From Neoarius graeffei (taxonomy: Eukaryota; Chordata; Actinopteri; Siluriformes; Ariidae): a stretch of 64,000 nt of DNA. The position numbers were made by a program, and so were the translations under genes. The DNA is taken from assembly GCF_027579695.1 (NCBI RefSeq), contig NC_083569.1:72442149-72506148 (forward strand), in the 5' to 3' direction. Below the pieces are notes generated by a model, which was not told the origin of the DNA, did not search any database, and saw only the letters and a program-made list of their open reading frames with translations. Below, piece after piece: positions 41,341-50,752 of this stretch. The first letter of the stretch is position 1. Each line of letters begins with the position of its first letter.

Positions 41341-41818
41341 TGTTAGGACTAGGACTGTTTTGGCCTCTAGAGGCCGCTGTTATTTCCTTTTCATGTCGTG
41401 TTTATTTTGGCCTCTAGAGGCCGCCACTGTTCCTGTGTCTTGTGTTTGTGTTAATTGCCTAATTATCTTCACCTGTGTCCTTAATTAGTTTGTCTATTTA
41501 TACCCCTGAGTTCAGTCCTCTTGTCACGGAGTCTTTGTGCTGTTATGTTTATCTCCAGTTTCCTTTGTACTGTGTTTTTTGATCTTCTTAGCTTTTGAAT
41601 TTTTGCACTTTGCTTTTCTTTTGGATTATACTCTTTGGTTTTTTTTTGTCTTTTGTTTTGCCCTGTATATAGTGTATATAGTTTAAATAAACCTTTTGAT
41701 TCTTTTTCTACTTCCGCCTCACGCCTCTGCATTTGAGTCATCCCCCTGGTGGCCTAGTGGGGGTTTGCTGGATTATCACACCAACGAACCAGGTTCGAAT
41801 CCCAGCAAAACCCTAACA
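41341..41818 (+). repeat. 5' LTR of the chromovirus
   Basis: TGTTAGGACTAGG to CCCTAACA, with matching short inverted ends TGTTAGG/CCTAACA. U3 holds two copies of the 14-bp palindrome GGCCTCTAGAGGCC (41362-41375, 41409-41422). A TATA-like TTTATA (about 41497) lies 29 bp before the inferred RNA start ACGGAGTC (41526). AATAAA is at 41686-41691. U5 contains a tRNA-like segment (41750-41809). Confidence 0.95.
41750..41809 (+). other. tRNA-like segment in LTR U5
   Basis: TGGCCTAGTGGG (41750-41761) fits a pol III A box and GGTTCGAATCC (41792-41802) a B box, with normal tRNA spacing. TTTGCTGG and CCAGCAAA (41764-41771, 41802-41809) form an 8-bp inverted repeat around the B box. A full cloverleaf is not obvious. 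The same segment is in the 3' LTR. Confidence 0.55.
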
Positions 41819-41819
41819 G

Positions 41820-41830
41820 AAAGACTCCGT
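41820..41830 (+). promoter_or_regulatory. Self-priming primer-binding site
   Basis: AAAGACTCCGT one base after the LTR is exactly complementary to ACGGAGTCTTT at 41526-41536, the inferred 5' end of the RNA. It does not match the usual TGG start of tRNA-primed sites. This is the Tf1/sushi self-priming arrangement, in which the RNA 5' end folds back and is cleaved to prime. Confidence 0.75.
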
Positions 41831-41831
41831 C

Positions 41832-42851
41832 ATGACCGACTCAGCAGAGGCTGCTTCAACTGTCTACCCGGCCAACCTTCAGGGAATTATGGCAGCTTTG
41901 ACACGCTTCGGAGCGACCATGGACGCTCATGGACGTACGCTCACCAGCCAACGTGAGGCCCTCGCTCGCCACGAGGAACTGCTTCAGCAAATTGGGAAAA
42001 CCCTGGCACAGCTGACATCTCTGCCTGCATCTCCTGCTCCTGATCCAGTTCCTGCTCCTGATCCAGCTCCCACTCCTGCTCCAGTGCCTCCTGCAATGCT
42101 GCCTTCTTCACCTCGCGAACCCAGCCTTCCTGCACCACAGAGGTATGACGGCAAGCACAGTGAGTGCCGAGAGTTCCTTACCCAGTGTCAACTCACCTTT
42201 GAGCTTCAGCCTACCACCTACACTACGGATCGCCGCAAGATTGCCTTTGTGATCACCTTATTAGCTGGTAAGGCGCGAGCCTGGGCTACTGCTATCTGGC
42301 AAAGACAGGGACCTGAGTGCTTTGATTTCCAGCTGTTTTCTGAAGAGATGCTTCGGGTCTTCGATCAGGCAGACATCAGTACCGACGCAGCCCGAAAGCT
42401 CATGTCCATCCGGCAAGGAGGAAGCGTCGCAGATTACGCCATCTCGTTCCGAACACTCGCAGCAGTAAGTGGATGGAACGAGACTGCCCTGGTGTCAGCC
42501 TTCCACCATGGTCTGTCTGACCCCATCAAGGACGGTCTGGCCTCTATTGGATGCCCAAGTGACCTCGAAACCCTCATCTCACATGCTATTCGTCTGGACA
42601 ACAGGATGAGAGAACGCCACCAAGCCTTGAGCCCCCCCAGCCTCCCTACCTCTACCTGGAGACCGTCTACCTCCTTCAGTGACTGTCCAGAACCCATGCA
42701 AGTGGGTCGTACTCGCCTCTCCGCATCTGAGAGGGAGCGCAGAAGGAGGGACAAGTGCTGCATCTACTGTGGCAAGCCTGGTCACTTCCGAGCATCATGT
42801 CCCGAACTCTTGGGAAAAGGACCGCCCCGTCCAGCCGAGGGAGGGTTGTGA
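41832..42851 (+). CDS. gag: Chromovirus Gag
   Basis: 339 residues from the first ATG after the primer-binding site. The proline-rich region (about 58-98) precedes the capsid-like part ([21 protein letters not shown] split over about 100-120, then [19 protein letters not shown] and [20 protein letters not shown]). One CCHC knuckle, [16 protein letters not shown], lies near 309-324. The stop TGA is at 42849-42851, just after a -1 slippery site. This Gag lineage gave rise to domesticated mammalian genes such as PEG10 and the Mart genes, but this copy is a transposon gene between LTRs. Confidence 0.93.
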   Translation: MTDSAEAASTVYPANLQGIMAALTRFGATMDAHGRTLTSQREALARHEELLQQIGKTLAQLTSLPASPAPDPVPAPDPAPTPAPVPPAMLPSSPREPSLPAPQRYDGKHSECREFLTQCQLTFELQPTTYTTDRRKIAFVITLLAGKARAWATAIWQRQGPECFDFQLFSEEMLRVFDQADISTDAARKLMSIRQGGSVADYAISFRTLAAVSGWNETALVSAFHHGLSDPIKDGLASIGCPSDLETLISHAIRLDNRMRERHQALSPPSLPTSTWRPSTSFSDCPEPMQVGRTRLSASERERRRRDKCCIYCGKPGHFRASCPELLGKGPPRPAEGGL

Positions 42852-42857
42852 CGGGGC
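42812..42857 (+). promoter_or_regulatory. -1 ribosomal frameshift signal
   Basis: The heptamer GGGAAAA (42812-42818) is in the correct gag phase (TTG GGA AAA, X XXY YYZ). Five bases downstream GCCCCGTC (42824-42831) pairs perfectly with GACGGGGC (42850-42857) around an 18-base loop. A shift there moves ribosomes into the pol frame (RTAPSSRG...) shortly before the gag stop, which lies inside the hairpin. Confidence 0.85.
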
Positions 42858-45800
42858 CTACCCTCTCTCCCGGACTCCCTGGCCAAGGAATCTACATCCC
42901 GGTCTCCATCTCCTGGGGTGAGTCTGTCCACTCTTGTCAAGCTTTGATAGACTCAGGGGCGGCTGGGAACTTTATGGATATTCACTTCGCCCAAAGCATC
43001 AATATTCCGACTGCACCTCTTGAAGTCCCACTGTCTGTGTCTGCCCTCGATGGCCAAGCGTTAGGTGATGGAAGAGTCACCCAAGTTACTTCTCCAGTTT
43101 TCCTCCAGTCTCAAGGTCACAAGGAAGAAATATCCCTGCACCTGATTCCTTCACCTGAGTTCCCAGTTATTCTAGGCCTTCCTTGGCTTACTCGCCACAA
43201 CCCTCGCATAGACTGGGTAACAAGCCAGGTTGTGGAATGGGGCCCTGCATGCCATGCCTCTTGTCTGCTCTCTAGCTCTCCTGTGTCTCCTGCCGAGCCC
43301 CCTGATCTCACCGAGTTATCTCAAGTTCCCACAGAGTACTGGGATCTCAAGGAGGTATTCAGCAAGAGCAGGGCCGCCGTTCTTCCTCCGCACCGGGCCT
43401 ACGACTGTGCCATCGACTTGCTCCCTGGGACTACCCCTCCTCGTGGCAGACTGTTTTCACTCTCTCAGCCAGAACGCAAGGCCATGGAGGAATACCTCAA
43501 AGATGCCCTGGTCTCTGGGTTTATTCGACCCTCCACTTCACCTGCTGGAGCCGGCTTCTTCTTTGTCGGCAAGAAGGATGGGGGGCTCCGACCATGTATT
43601 GATTACAGGGGCCTGAATAAGATCACTGTGCGCAACCGATATCCCCTTCCGCTGATGTCCACAGCTTTCGACCTGCTCCAAGGCGCCACCGTCTTCACCA
43701 AGTTGGACCTACGGAACGCATACCACCTCATCCGTATCCGACAGGGAGACGAGTGGAAGACTGCCTTTAACACCCCGTCTGGGCACTACGAATACCAGGT
43801 GATGCCCTTCGGACTCACCAACGCACCAGCTGTTTTTCAGGCCCTAATCAACGACGTCTTAAGGGACATGATTAACCTATACGTTTTTGTCTACCTCGAC
43901 GACATCCTTATCTTTTCCAAGACCGTGCAGGAGCACCGCCACCATGTCCGCCAGGTTCTCCAGAGGCTGCTACAGAACAATCTGTTCGCCAAGGCCCAGA
44001 AATGCGAATTTCATGTTCCCGAGGTCTCCTTTCTGGGATTTATTGTACGGACAGGCCAACTCCAAATGGACCCTGCCAAGACCCTGGCCGTCCGGGATTG
44101 GCCTACTCCCAAGTCCGTTAAGGAGGTTCAGCGGTTCTTAGGATTCGCTAACTTCTACCGCAAGTTCATCAGGAACTTCAGTTCTGTGGCAGCACCCATG
44201 TCAGACCTCACCAAAGGGACAGGTGGATCTTATGGCTGGTCTCCTCAGGCAGAAAAGGCATTCAAAGACCTCAAGGACCGCTTCTGCACGGCACCCATTC
44301 TGGTTCTCCCGGACACCTCCCAACCATTCATCGTGGAGGTGGACGCCTCAGACAGTGGTGTCGGCGCGGTGCTCTCTCAACGTTCGGAAGGAAAGCTGCA
44401 CCCCTGCGCTTACTTCTCCCACCGCCTGAGTCCTGCTGAGTCCCGGTACGATGTGGGGGATCGAGAACTGCTAGCGGTCAAACTGGCCCTTGAGGAGTGG
44501 AGGCACTGGCTGGAGGGAGCACAACATCCATTCCTGGTTTGGACTGACCACAAGAACCTGGAGTACCTCCAGCAAGCCAAGAGACTGAACCCTCGACAGG
44601 CTAGGTGGGCCCTGTTTTTCAGTCGGTTTGACTTCACCCTCTCATACCGCCCCGGCTCCAAGAACACCAAACCTGACGCACTGTCCAGACTGTTCTCTGC
44701 CACTAACAGGGAGAATGAAGTCGGGCCTATTATCCCTGTGTCCCGGATTGTGGCCCCTGTCCGCTGGGGTATTGAGGAGGCTGTCCGACGAGCCCAACGC
44801 CAGGACCCCGGTCCTGGGACGGGGCCACCAGGCCTCTTGTACGTCCCACATCAAGCCCGGGCCAAGGTTCTCCAGTGGGGTCACTCTTCCCCTCTCACCG
44901 CCCACCCGGGAGCTCGGAGGACCCTGGACTTCCTGAAAAGACGCTTCTGGTGGCCTAACATGGAGAAGGAAGTAAGGTCATTTGTCCTGTCCTGTGAGGT
45001 TTGCACCAGAACCAAGAACCCACGACAGCATCCCCAGGGTCTCCTGCATCCTCTGACCATTCCCCGGCGTCCCTGGTCCCACGTGGCAGTCGACTTTATC
45101 ACGGGTCTCCCTGAGTCACAAGGTAACACGGTCATTTTGGTCTTAGTTGACAGATTCTCCAAGGCCTGCCGCTTCATACCACTGTGCAAACTCCCCTCTG
45201 CTCTTGAAACTGCGAAACTTTTGTTTAATCATGTCTTCCGAGTCTTTGGTCTTCCACAGGACATCGTCTCAGACCGAGGGCCCCAGTTCTCCTCCCGAGT
45301 GTGGCACGGGTTCTGCAAGGTCATCGGAGCCACTGCCAGCCTCTCCTCTGGGTTTCACCCACAGTCCAATGGTCAGACGGAGAGGCTCAACCAGGACCTG
45401 GAAACCACCCTGCGAGGCCTGGCTATGGATAACCCGACATCGTGGAGCACCTGGCTGCCATGGGCGGAGTACGCCCACAACACCCTGCAGTCATCGGCCA
45501 CCAAGCTGTCGCCATTCCAGTGCCAATTCGGGTTCCAGCCACCTCTGTTCCCGGACCAGGAGGAGGACGCGGGGGTGCCCTCGGTCAACCAATATGTGAG
45601 ACGGTGTCGCAAGACCTGGAGCAAGGTCAGGAAGACCCTCATACAGACCTCCAGAACCAACCAGACTCAGGCCAACCGCCATAGAAGACCTGCACACGCT
45701 TTCCGCCCTGGGCAGCGTGTTTGGCTGTCCACTAAGGACCTTCCACTGCGGGTGGAGAACCGCAAGCTTGCTCCTCGCTACATTGGCCCCTTCAAGGTGG

Positions 45801-46150
45801 TGCGCAGGGTGAACCCTGTCTCCTACCGGCTCCAGTTGCCCCGGACTCTGAGGATCAACCCCACTTTCCATGTTTCCCTGTTACGGCCCGTACTGACGTC
45901 TACGTATGCCCCTGCCCCTAGGAACCCCCCACCCCCCCGCATCTTCCAGGGGCAGACTGTGTTCACTGTGAATCGCCTGCTTGACTCCCGCCGGGTCCGC
46001 GGCGGGTTGCAATATCTGGTGGACTGGGAGGGCTATGGTCCTGAGGAGCGCTGCTGGGTTCCTGCTCGGGATGTCCTTGATAAAGAACTATGTCGGGACT
46101 TCCATTCGGCCCATCCGGATCGCCCTGGGAACGTCAGGAGACGCTCCTAG
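42816..46150 (+). CDS. pol: Chromovirus Pol (made as Gag-Pol)
   Basis: The open frame runs from 42755, but translation should enter at the slip site near 42816. Residue numbers below count from 42755. Protease: [13 protein letters not shown] (about 65). [34 protein letters not shown], and [14 protein letters not shown] (about 379). RNase [18 protein letters not shown] (about 525). Integrase: an H-H-C-C zinc region at about 705-750 (HPGARRTL to CEVC), then D in DFITGLPES (about 779), D in [10 protein letters not shown] (about 838) and E in [11 protein letters not shown] (about 874). A GPF-type tail follows ([18 protein letters not shown]). The chromodomain is at about 1068-1120 ([17 protein letters not shown]). 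All catalytic residues are present. Chromodomain integrases are known to steer insertion to marked chromatin. Confidence 0.95.
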
Positions 46151-46162
46151 AGGGGGGGGTCC

Positions 46163-46640
46163 TGTTAGGACTAGGACTGTTTTGGCCTCTAGAGGCCGCT
46201 GTTATTTCCTTTTCATGTCGTGTTTATTTTGGCCTCTAGAGGCCGCCACTGTTCCTGTGTCTTGTGTTTGTGTTAATTGCCTAATTATCTTCACCTGTGT
46301 CCTTAATTAGTTTGTCTATTTATACCCCTGAGTTCAGTCCTCTTGTCACGGAGTCTTTGTGCTGTTATGTTTATCTCCAGTTTCCTTTGTACTGTGTTTT
46401 TTGATCTTCTTAGCTTTTGAATTTTTGCACTTTGCTTTTCTTTTGGATTATACTCTTTGGTTTTTTTTTGTCTTTTGTTTTGCCCTGTATATAGTGTATA
46501 TAGTTTAAATAAACCTTTTGATTCTTTTTCTACTTCCGCCTCACGCCTCTGCATTTGAGTCATCCCCCTGGTGGCCTAGTGGGGGTTTGCTGGATTATCA
46601 CACCAACGAACCAGGTTCGAATCCCAGCAAAACCCTAACA
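46163..46640 (+). repeat. 3' LTR of the chromovirus
   Basis: 478 bp, by eye identical to the 5' LTR. It is preceded by a G-rich polypurine tract (AGAGGGGGGGT, about 46150-46160), the second-strand primer. Confidence 0.95.
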
Positions 46641-46645
46641 GGTGG

Positions 46646-47019
46646 GGGCGGCATGGTGGTGTAGTGGTTAGCGCTGTCGCCTCACAGCAAGAAGGTCCGG
46701 GTTCGAGCCCCGTGGCCGGCGAGGGCCTTTCTGTGCGGAGTTTGCATGTTCTCCCCGTGTCCACGTGGGTTTCCTCCGGGTGCTCCAGTTTCCCCCACAG
46801 TCCAAAGACATGCAGGTTAGGTTAACTGGTGACTCTAAATTGACCATAGGTGTGAGTGTGAATGGTTGTCTGTGTCTATGTGTCAGTCCTGTGATGACCT
46901 GGCGACTTGTCCAGGGTGTACCCCGCCTTTCGCCCGTAGTCAGCTGGGATAGGCTCCAGCTTGCCTGCGACCCTGTAGAACAGGATAAAGTGGCTACAGA
47001 TAATGAGATGAGATGAGAG
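46646..47019 (+). mobile_element. V-SINE-like copy 11, full length
   Basis: GGGCGGCATGGTGGTGTAGT to the (ATGAG)n tail. Its 13-bp duplication AGGTGTTCGGTGG is at 41328-41340 and 47020-47032; the chromovirus later landed between the left duplication and the SINE start. Confidence 0.93.
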
Positions 47020-47299
47020 AGGTGTTCGGTGGGGTTAAGGTCAGGGATCTGTGCAGGACACTTGAGTTCTTCTGCTCCAATCTTGGCAAGCCATGTCTGT
47101 ATGGATCTCGCTTTGTGCATGGGGCATGGTTATGCTGTAACAGGTTTTGGCCCTTACTTCAAGTGAAGAGAAATTGTAATGCAGCAGTATACAAAGACAT
47201 TCTAAAATTTGTGGGCTTCCAAGTTTGTCTCAGTAGTCTGGGAAAGATACACATATGGGTGTGATGGTCATGTGCCCACAAACTTTTGGTCACATAGTG

Positions 47300-48007
47300 T
47301 GTTTCATGTTAATTTTTATAAAAGAAAGCAAGACATTGGCTGTGACTGCACCATCTACAACTGACAACTTTATTAAGAACTCTTGGAATATTATGTGATG
47401 TGTTTGATTGAAGGATTTGTTGGGTAATGTAAGGTTCATTTAACTGATATTGTTACTTTTTTATTATCTGATGATGGCTATTATTAAATTTGCAGGATAA
47501 AAAGGTGCTATCATTGGGAATATGGGGTTTTGTTCTGTCTCTTGGTTGGTGGTGGTCTGATTTGAACAGATTTTTGTTAGGCTGGTCTAGATCCAAAGTT
47601 TTATGAATGTATTGGGCTTGATAGAACAATCTGGGGTTATGGTCAGCTGGTTTAAAATGTATAGTTAAAGCTCTATGTAAAAGTGGCTTTATAAACTTTG
47701 CTTAAAACATTAACAAAACATTTATTTATATAACTGATAACTTAATAACCTATCATCTGCCAGCTTCAGTAGGGAGGTATCTATGTGGCCATTCAAATTT
47801 CTATAGGGACTGTGGCTACTGCAGGCACCCTCCAGAAACCACTGCATCACTAACTGAGCAGACATAAGAGTGTTTTGAACTCGCACTCACCTTTCTTCCC
47901 TCTCGATTAGGTGAAAATTAAGGAAATATTTCAGGTGAGAATGATTGCTTGAATCATGAAAAAGTACTAAATGATTAACTCTCTCTCTCTCTCTCTTTCT
48001 CTGTCAG
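47300..48007 (+). other. Last part of cornifelin intron 2
   Basis: Apparently unique AT-rich sequence with no ORF of note. It ends in a long CT tract (47981-48000) and CTCTGTCAG, a strong 3' splice site at 48007. Confidence 0.7.
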
Positions 48008-48142
48008 GGTTCATGCTGTGATGACTGCTGTACTGTGTGTTTCTGCTACACCTGTGCCTGGTGCCAAATGGCACGTGAAATTAAGATTCGTGCTCGAGCT
48101 GGCACTGGTGCCACTGTTATCACTCAGCAGGTTATGGGCTAG
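48008..48142 (+). CDS. cnfn: Cornifelin-like gene, coding exon 3 with stop
   Basis: Follows TTTCTCTGTCAG in phase 0. It encodes GSCCDDCCTVCFCYTCAWCQ and MAREIKIRARAG, the conserved C-terminal third of the cornifelin/PLAC8 domain, and ends QQVMG with TAG at 48140-48142. It is 44 residues, of which 8 are cysteine. It lies 20.3 kb from exon 2, across nested transposons, yet remains open and in phase, so the gene is probably still expressed. Confidence 0.85.
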   Translation, partial: GSCCDDCCTVCFCYTCAWCQMAREIKIRARAGTGATVITQQVMG

Positions 48143-48370
48143 CTGAACCTTTGCTGTTTGAAAGTTCAAATGCTAAACCTGAGCATTTAGAATTTAAAGT
48201 TTAGTGCATATTGCTTACTTTTATTTTGATTTCTTAAGTTCTGATCACACAATAACAAAAGTACATATAAATAGATGCTTTCTGTTATGTTAACCAGTCT
48301 GTTAAGTAAATGACTTTGATATATTGCTTTTGCTTAGCATGTTCCCCCTTGCAATGTTTATAATTTGATA

Positions 48371-48376
48371 AATAAA
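48371..48376 (+). terminator. Polyadenylation signal of the cornifelin-like gene
   Basis: AATAAA lies 229 bp after the stop codon, followed by a T-rich stretch near 48400. The 3' UTR (48143 to about 48395) has no repeat. Confidence 0.7.
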
Positions 48377-48395
48377 GCATACAACTTGTACTAAA

Positions 48396-48704
48396 GCCTT
48401 TTTAAAAAAAATTGTTTTACTATTGAATCATATGTTTTGCTAATTCCACTAAAAGATTTTTACCTTTCTTCTCTCTGTTATTCTGTGTGGTTCCTTGTAT
48501 CAAAAACCAGCATGTTTCCTGTTTTTTAACAGAGTATGTTACATTGCAGGCAAGAAATTTGCTTGTTTTAGCAGGTGTACAAAGCTTTACTGATTACATT
48601 TACATCTCTTGACAGTTTGCGGTCTCCTTTGAAAACATATCCTCACTCTAGTACAATAAGCCTTGGGTTTAATTATACTATGATGGGGGATAGTGATAAA
48701 AATT
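48396..48704. other. No gene seen
   Basis: AT-rich sequence downstream of the cornifelin-like gene. No repeat family or open frame is recognised. Confidence 0.5.
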
Positions 48705-48875
48705 ATAATGGGACACATGAAAACAAGTCAAGGAGTTAATCCTACATCTCACAGAGAAGTCATAATGGGACACATGAAAACAAGTCAAGGAGTTAATCCT
48801 ACATCTCACAGAGAAGTCATAATGGGACACATGAAAACAAGTCAAGGAGTTAATCCTACATCCCACAGAGAAGTC
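48705..48875. repeat. 57-bp tandem repeat, three units
   Basis: Units start at 48705, 48762 and 48819 with ATAATGGGACACATGAAAAC. They are almost identical. Because 57 is divisible by 3, frames stay open on both strands; there is no sign of a gene. Confidence 0.9.
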
Positions 48876-49202
48876 ACATTTACAAACCGATAATGATCAT
48901 TCAGAAAAGATCTGAACCAGGAAACAGCCTAAACTCCAACAAAATTATGTAGAATATTGTAATGAATAGTTTCAAAAGCAGCATTGATAATAAGTATACA
49001 AGCAACGAGACACAACCCTGATCAGAGGCGAGTAGTAGATCATTTACCACTTTTACTAGCACAGGCTAAACATCAGGGTTTTTATTGAACAAATACTTTG
49101 GAAACTTCTAGTTTACAAGTTTTATGGCCACAACTCGTGCTATTTTTGATAGCGATTGGATTAGTTCAGAGTTCATCGCTGTAAGTAATGATTACCTAAG
49201 GT

Positions 49203-49438
49203 TCAAGAGCTTTATTGTCAATACGTCCATATACAAATATACAGTGCATTGAAATACTGTTTCCCTCAGACTCCCCATGGTGTATTTACAGAGAAAATAG
49301 AACATTACAAAACAAGGTATATAAATAACTCTATCTATAGCTAAGTAGACATTTAGCTATTTAACCATCTAGTTGTCTAAACATATATCTATCTAAGCAC
49401 AATAAGCAACATAAATGGAAAAAATAAAATGGAAAAAG
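49203..49438 (-). mobile_element. LINE 3'-end fragment
   Basis: GAGCTTTATTGTCAATACGT at about 49207 is the complement of a LINE AATAAA-type 3' terminus. It is heavily 5'-truncated and lies near the centre of the inverted duplication. Confidence 0.6.
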
Positions 49439-49448
49439 TGAGCATTGT

Positions 49449-49806
49449 AGCGGCACGGTGGTGTAGTGGTTAGCACTGTCACCTCACAGCAAGAAGGTCC
49501 TGGGTTTGAGCCCAGTGGCCAACAATGGCCTTTCTGTGTGGAGTTTGGATGTTCTCCCCATGTCTGTGTGGGTTTCCTCCGGGTGCTCCGGTTTCCCCCA
49601 CAGTCCAAAGACATGCAGGTTAGGCTAATTGATGGCTCTAAATTGACCGTAGGTGTGAATGTGAGTGTGAATGGTTGTGTGTCTCTATGTATCAGCCCTG
49701 CGATGACCTAATGACTTGTCCAGGGTGTACCCTGCCTCTCACCCGTAGTCAGCTTGCCTGAGACCCTGTACAGGATAAGCAGTTACAGATAATGGATGGA
49801 TGGAAA
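49449..49806 (+). mobile_element. V-SINE-like copy 12
   Basis: AGCGGCACGGTGGTGTAGTG to AATGGATGGATGGAAA, with a 10-bp duplication TGAGCATTGT (49439-49448, 49807-49816). The tail is GGATGGATGG rather than ATGAG. Confidence 0.9.
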
Positions 49807-49961
49807 TGAGCATTGTGCATTACAAACCTTATGTAATCCTTGAACCTTACATAATCATCACTTACAGTGATGAACTCTGATCCAATCCAATCTCTGTTCA
49901 AAAATAGCACTAGCTGTGGTCATAAAACTTTTAAAGTAGAAGTTATCAAAGTTTTATTGGA

Positions 49962-50752
49962 GGACTCCCTAAAGTGAATGACGCATGAAATGGAATGACG
50001 AATGACAGGTAGTAAATTTGAACAATAAATTGTCCCTTGTCATTCAGATTCTTACAAATGGAATAACGATTGAAATCTTTAGTTTTAGACCTCCCTAGGA
50101 TAAGATAAGTGGGTGCTTGGTGGGATATCAGCTTTTACAAATGGAATGACAAGGTTTCTATATGTATTGACTTACTTTGAGCTAATGTTGTCAGTGATAT
50201 CACCTTTTACAAATGGAATGATAAGGTTTCTAGGTGGAATGACATACTTTGAGGCAATGTTATCAGTGATATCAAATTAACAAATGGAATGACATTGTTT
50301 CTAGGGTTAGGGTTAGGGTTAGGTTATAGGTGATATCACTGATAACATTGCCTCAAAGTATGTCATTCCACCTAAAAACAGTCATTCCATTTGTAAAAGG
50401 GGATATCACTGATAACATTGCCTCAAAGTATGTCATTCCACCTAAAAACACTGTCATTCCATTTGTAAAAGGGGATATCACTGATAACATTAGCTTAAAG
50501 TATGTCATTCCACCTGGAAACGCTGTCATTCCATTTGTAAAAGGTGATATCACTGATAACATAACCTACAAGTATGTCATTCCACTTAGAAACAATGTCA
50601 TTCCATTTCATGAGCTGAAAGCATGTCATTCCACCTACATTTCAATCGTTATTCCATTTATAAGAATCTGAATGACAAGGGACCATTTATTGTTCAAATC
50701 ACTAGCTGTCATTCGTCATTCCATTTCATGTGTCATTCACTTTAGGGAGTCC
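49962..50752. mobile_element. Foldback element with minisatellite arms and telomere-like centre
   Basis: Terminal GGACTCCCTAAAGTGAATGA (49962) and its complement ending at 50752 begin long inverted arms. Each arm holds several roughly 60-70-bp units containing GATATCACTGATAACATTG-type and GTCATTCCA(N)nTTTGTAAAAG-type blocks, inverted between the two arms. The centre is (TTAGGG)n. This is the layout of foldback-type transposons. No gene. Confidence 0.65.
50302..50326 (+). repeat. Interstitial telomere-like repeat
   Basis: TAGGG followed by TTAGGG units (about 3.5 copies), exactly between the two arms of the foldback element. Confidence 0.85.

Larger units (their letters stand above)
41341..46640 (+). 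mobile_element. Complete Tf1/sushi-type chromovirus (Ty3/gypsy)
   Basis: 5300 bp with two 478-bp LTRs that look identical, a 5-bp duplication GGTGG (41336-41340, 46641-46645), a self-priming type primer-binding site, gag and pol in -1 relation, and a C-terminal chromodomain. Pol order is protease, RT, RNase H, integrase, chromodomain. No stop or frameshift is seen. The insertion falls exactly at the junction of a SINE and its left duplication. This is a recent, probably competent copy of the vertebrate sushi group. Confidence 0.95.
41079..47299. mobile_element. Tc1/mariner-type non-autonomous element, opened by SINE and chromovirus
   Basis: The left end CACTATATGGGCAAAAGTTT follows TA; the right end CACAAACTTTTGGTCACATAGTG terminates at 47299. 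The element proper is about 550 bp (41079-41340 plus 47033-47299) and has no transposase. The sequence AGGTGTTCGGTGG at 41328-41340 and 47020-47032 is the duplication of the SINE inserted in it. Confidence 0.75.
26199..48142 (+). other. cnfn: Cornifelin-like (PLAC8 family) gene, coding span
   Basis: Three coding exons (103, 146 and 135 bp) join in phase to 127 codons plus the intron boundaries described under each exon. The product is a small, cysteine-rich PLAC8-domain protein, slightly longer than the usual 110-120 residues of vertebrate cornifelins because of its C-terminal extension (ARAGTGATVITQQVMG). Intron 1 is 1296 bp and holds one SINE; intron 2 is 20264 bp and is packed with nested transposons. 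Mammalian cornifelin is a cornified-envelope component of skin; fish PLAC8-type proteins are membrane-associated and of less certain role. The symbol is by family resemblance; which fish paralogue it is cannot be told. Confidence 0.8.

Noticed and set aside
41832-42851. Domesticated sushi-derived host gene (PEG10 or Mart type)
   Set aside because: Identical LTRs, primer-binding site and intact pol show an ordinary transposon copy.
42434-45871. Many antisense and alternate-frame ORFs across gag-pol
   Set aside because: GC-rich coding shadows without family features.
48693-48893. Short protein with three 19-residue repeats
   Set aside because: A 57-bp tandem repeat keeps frames open on both strands; no other gene signal.
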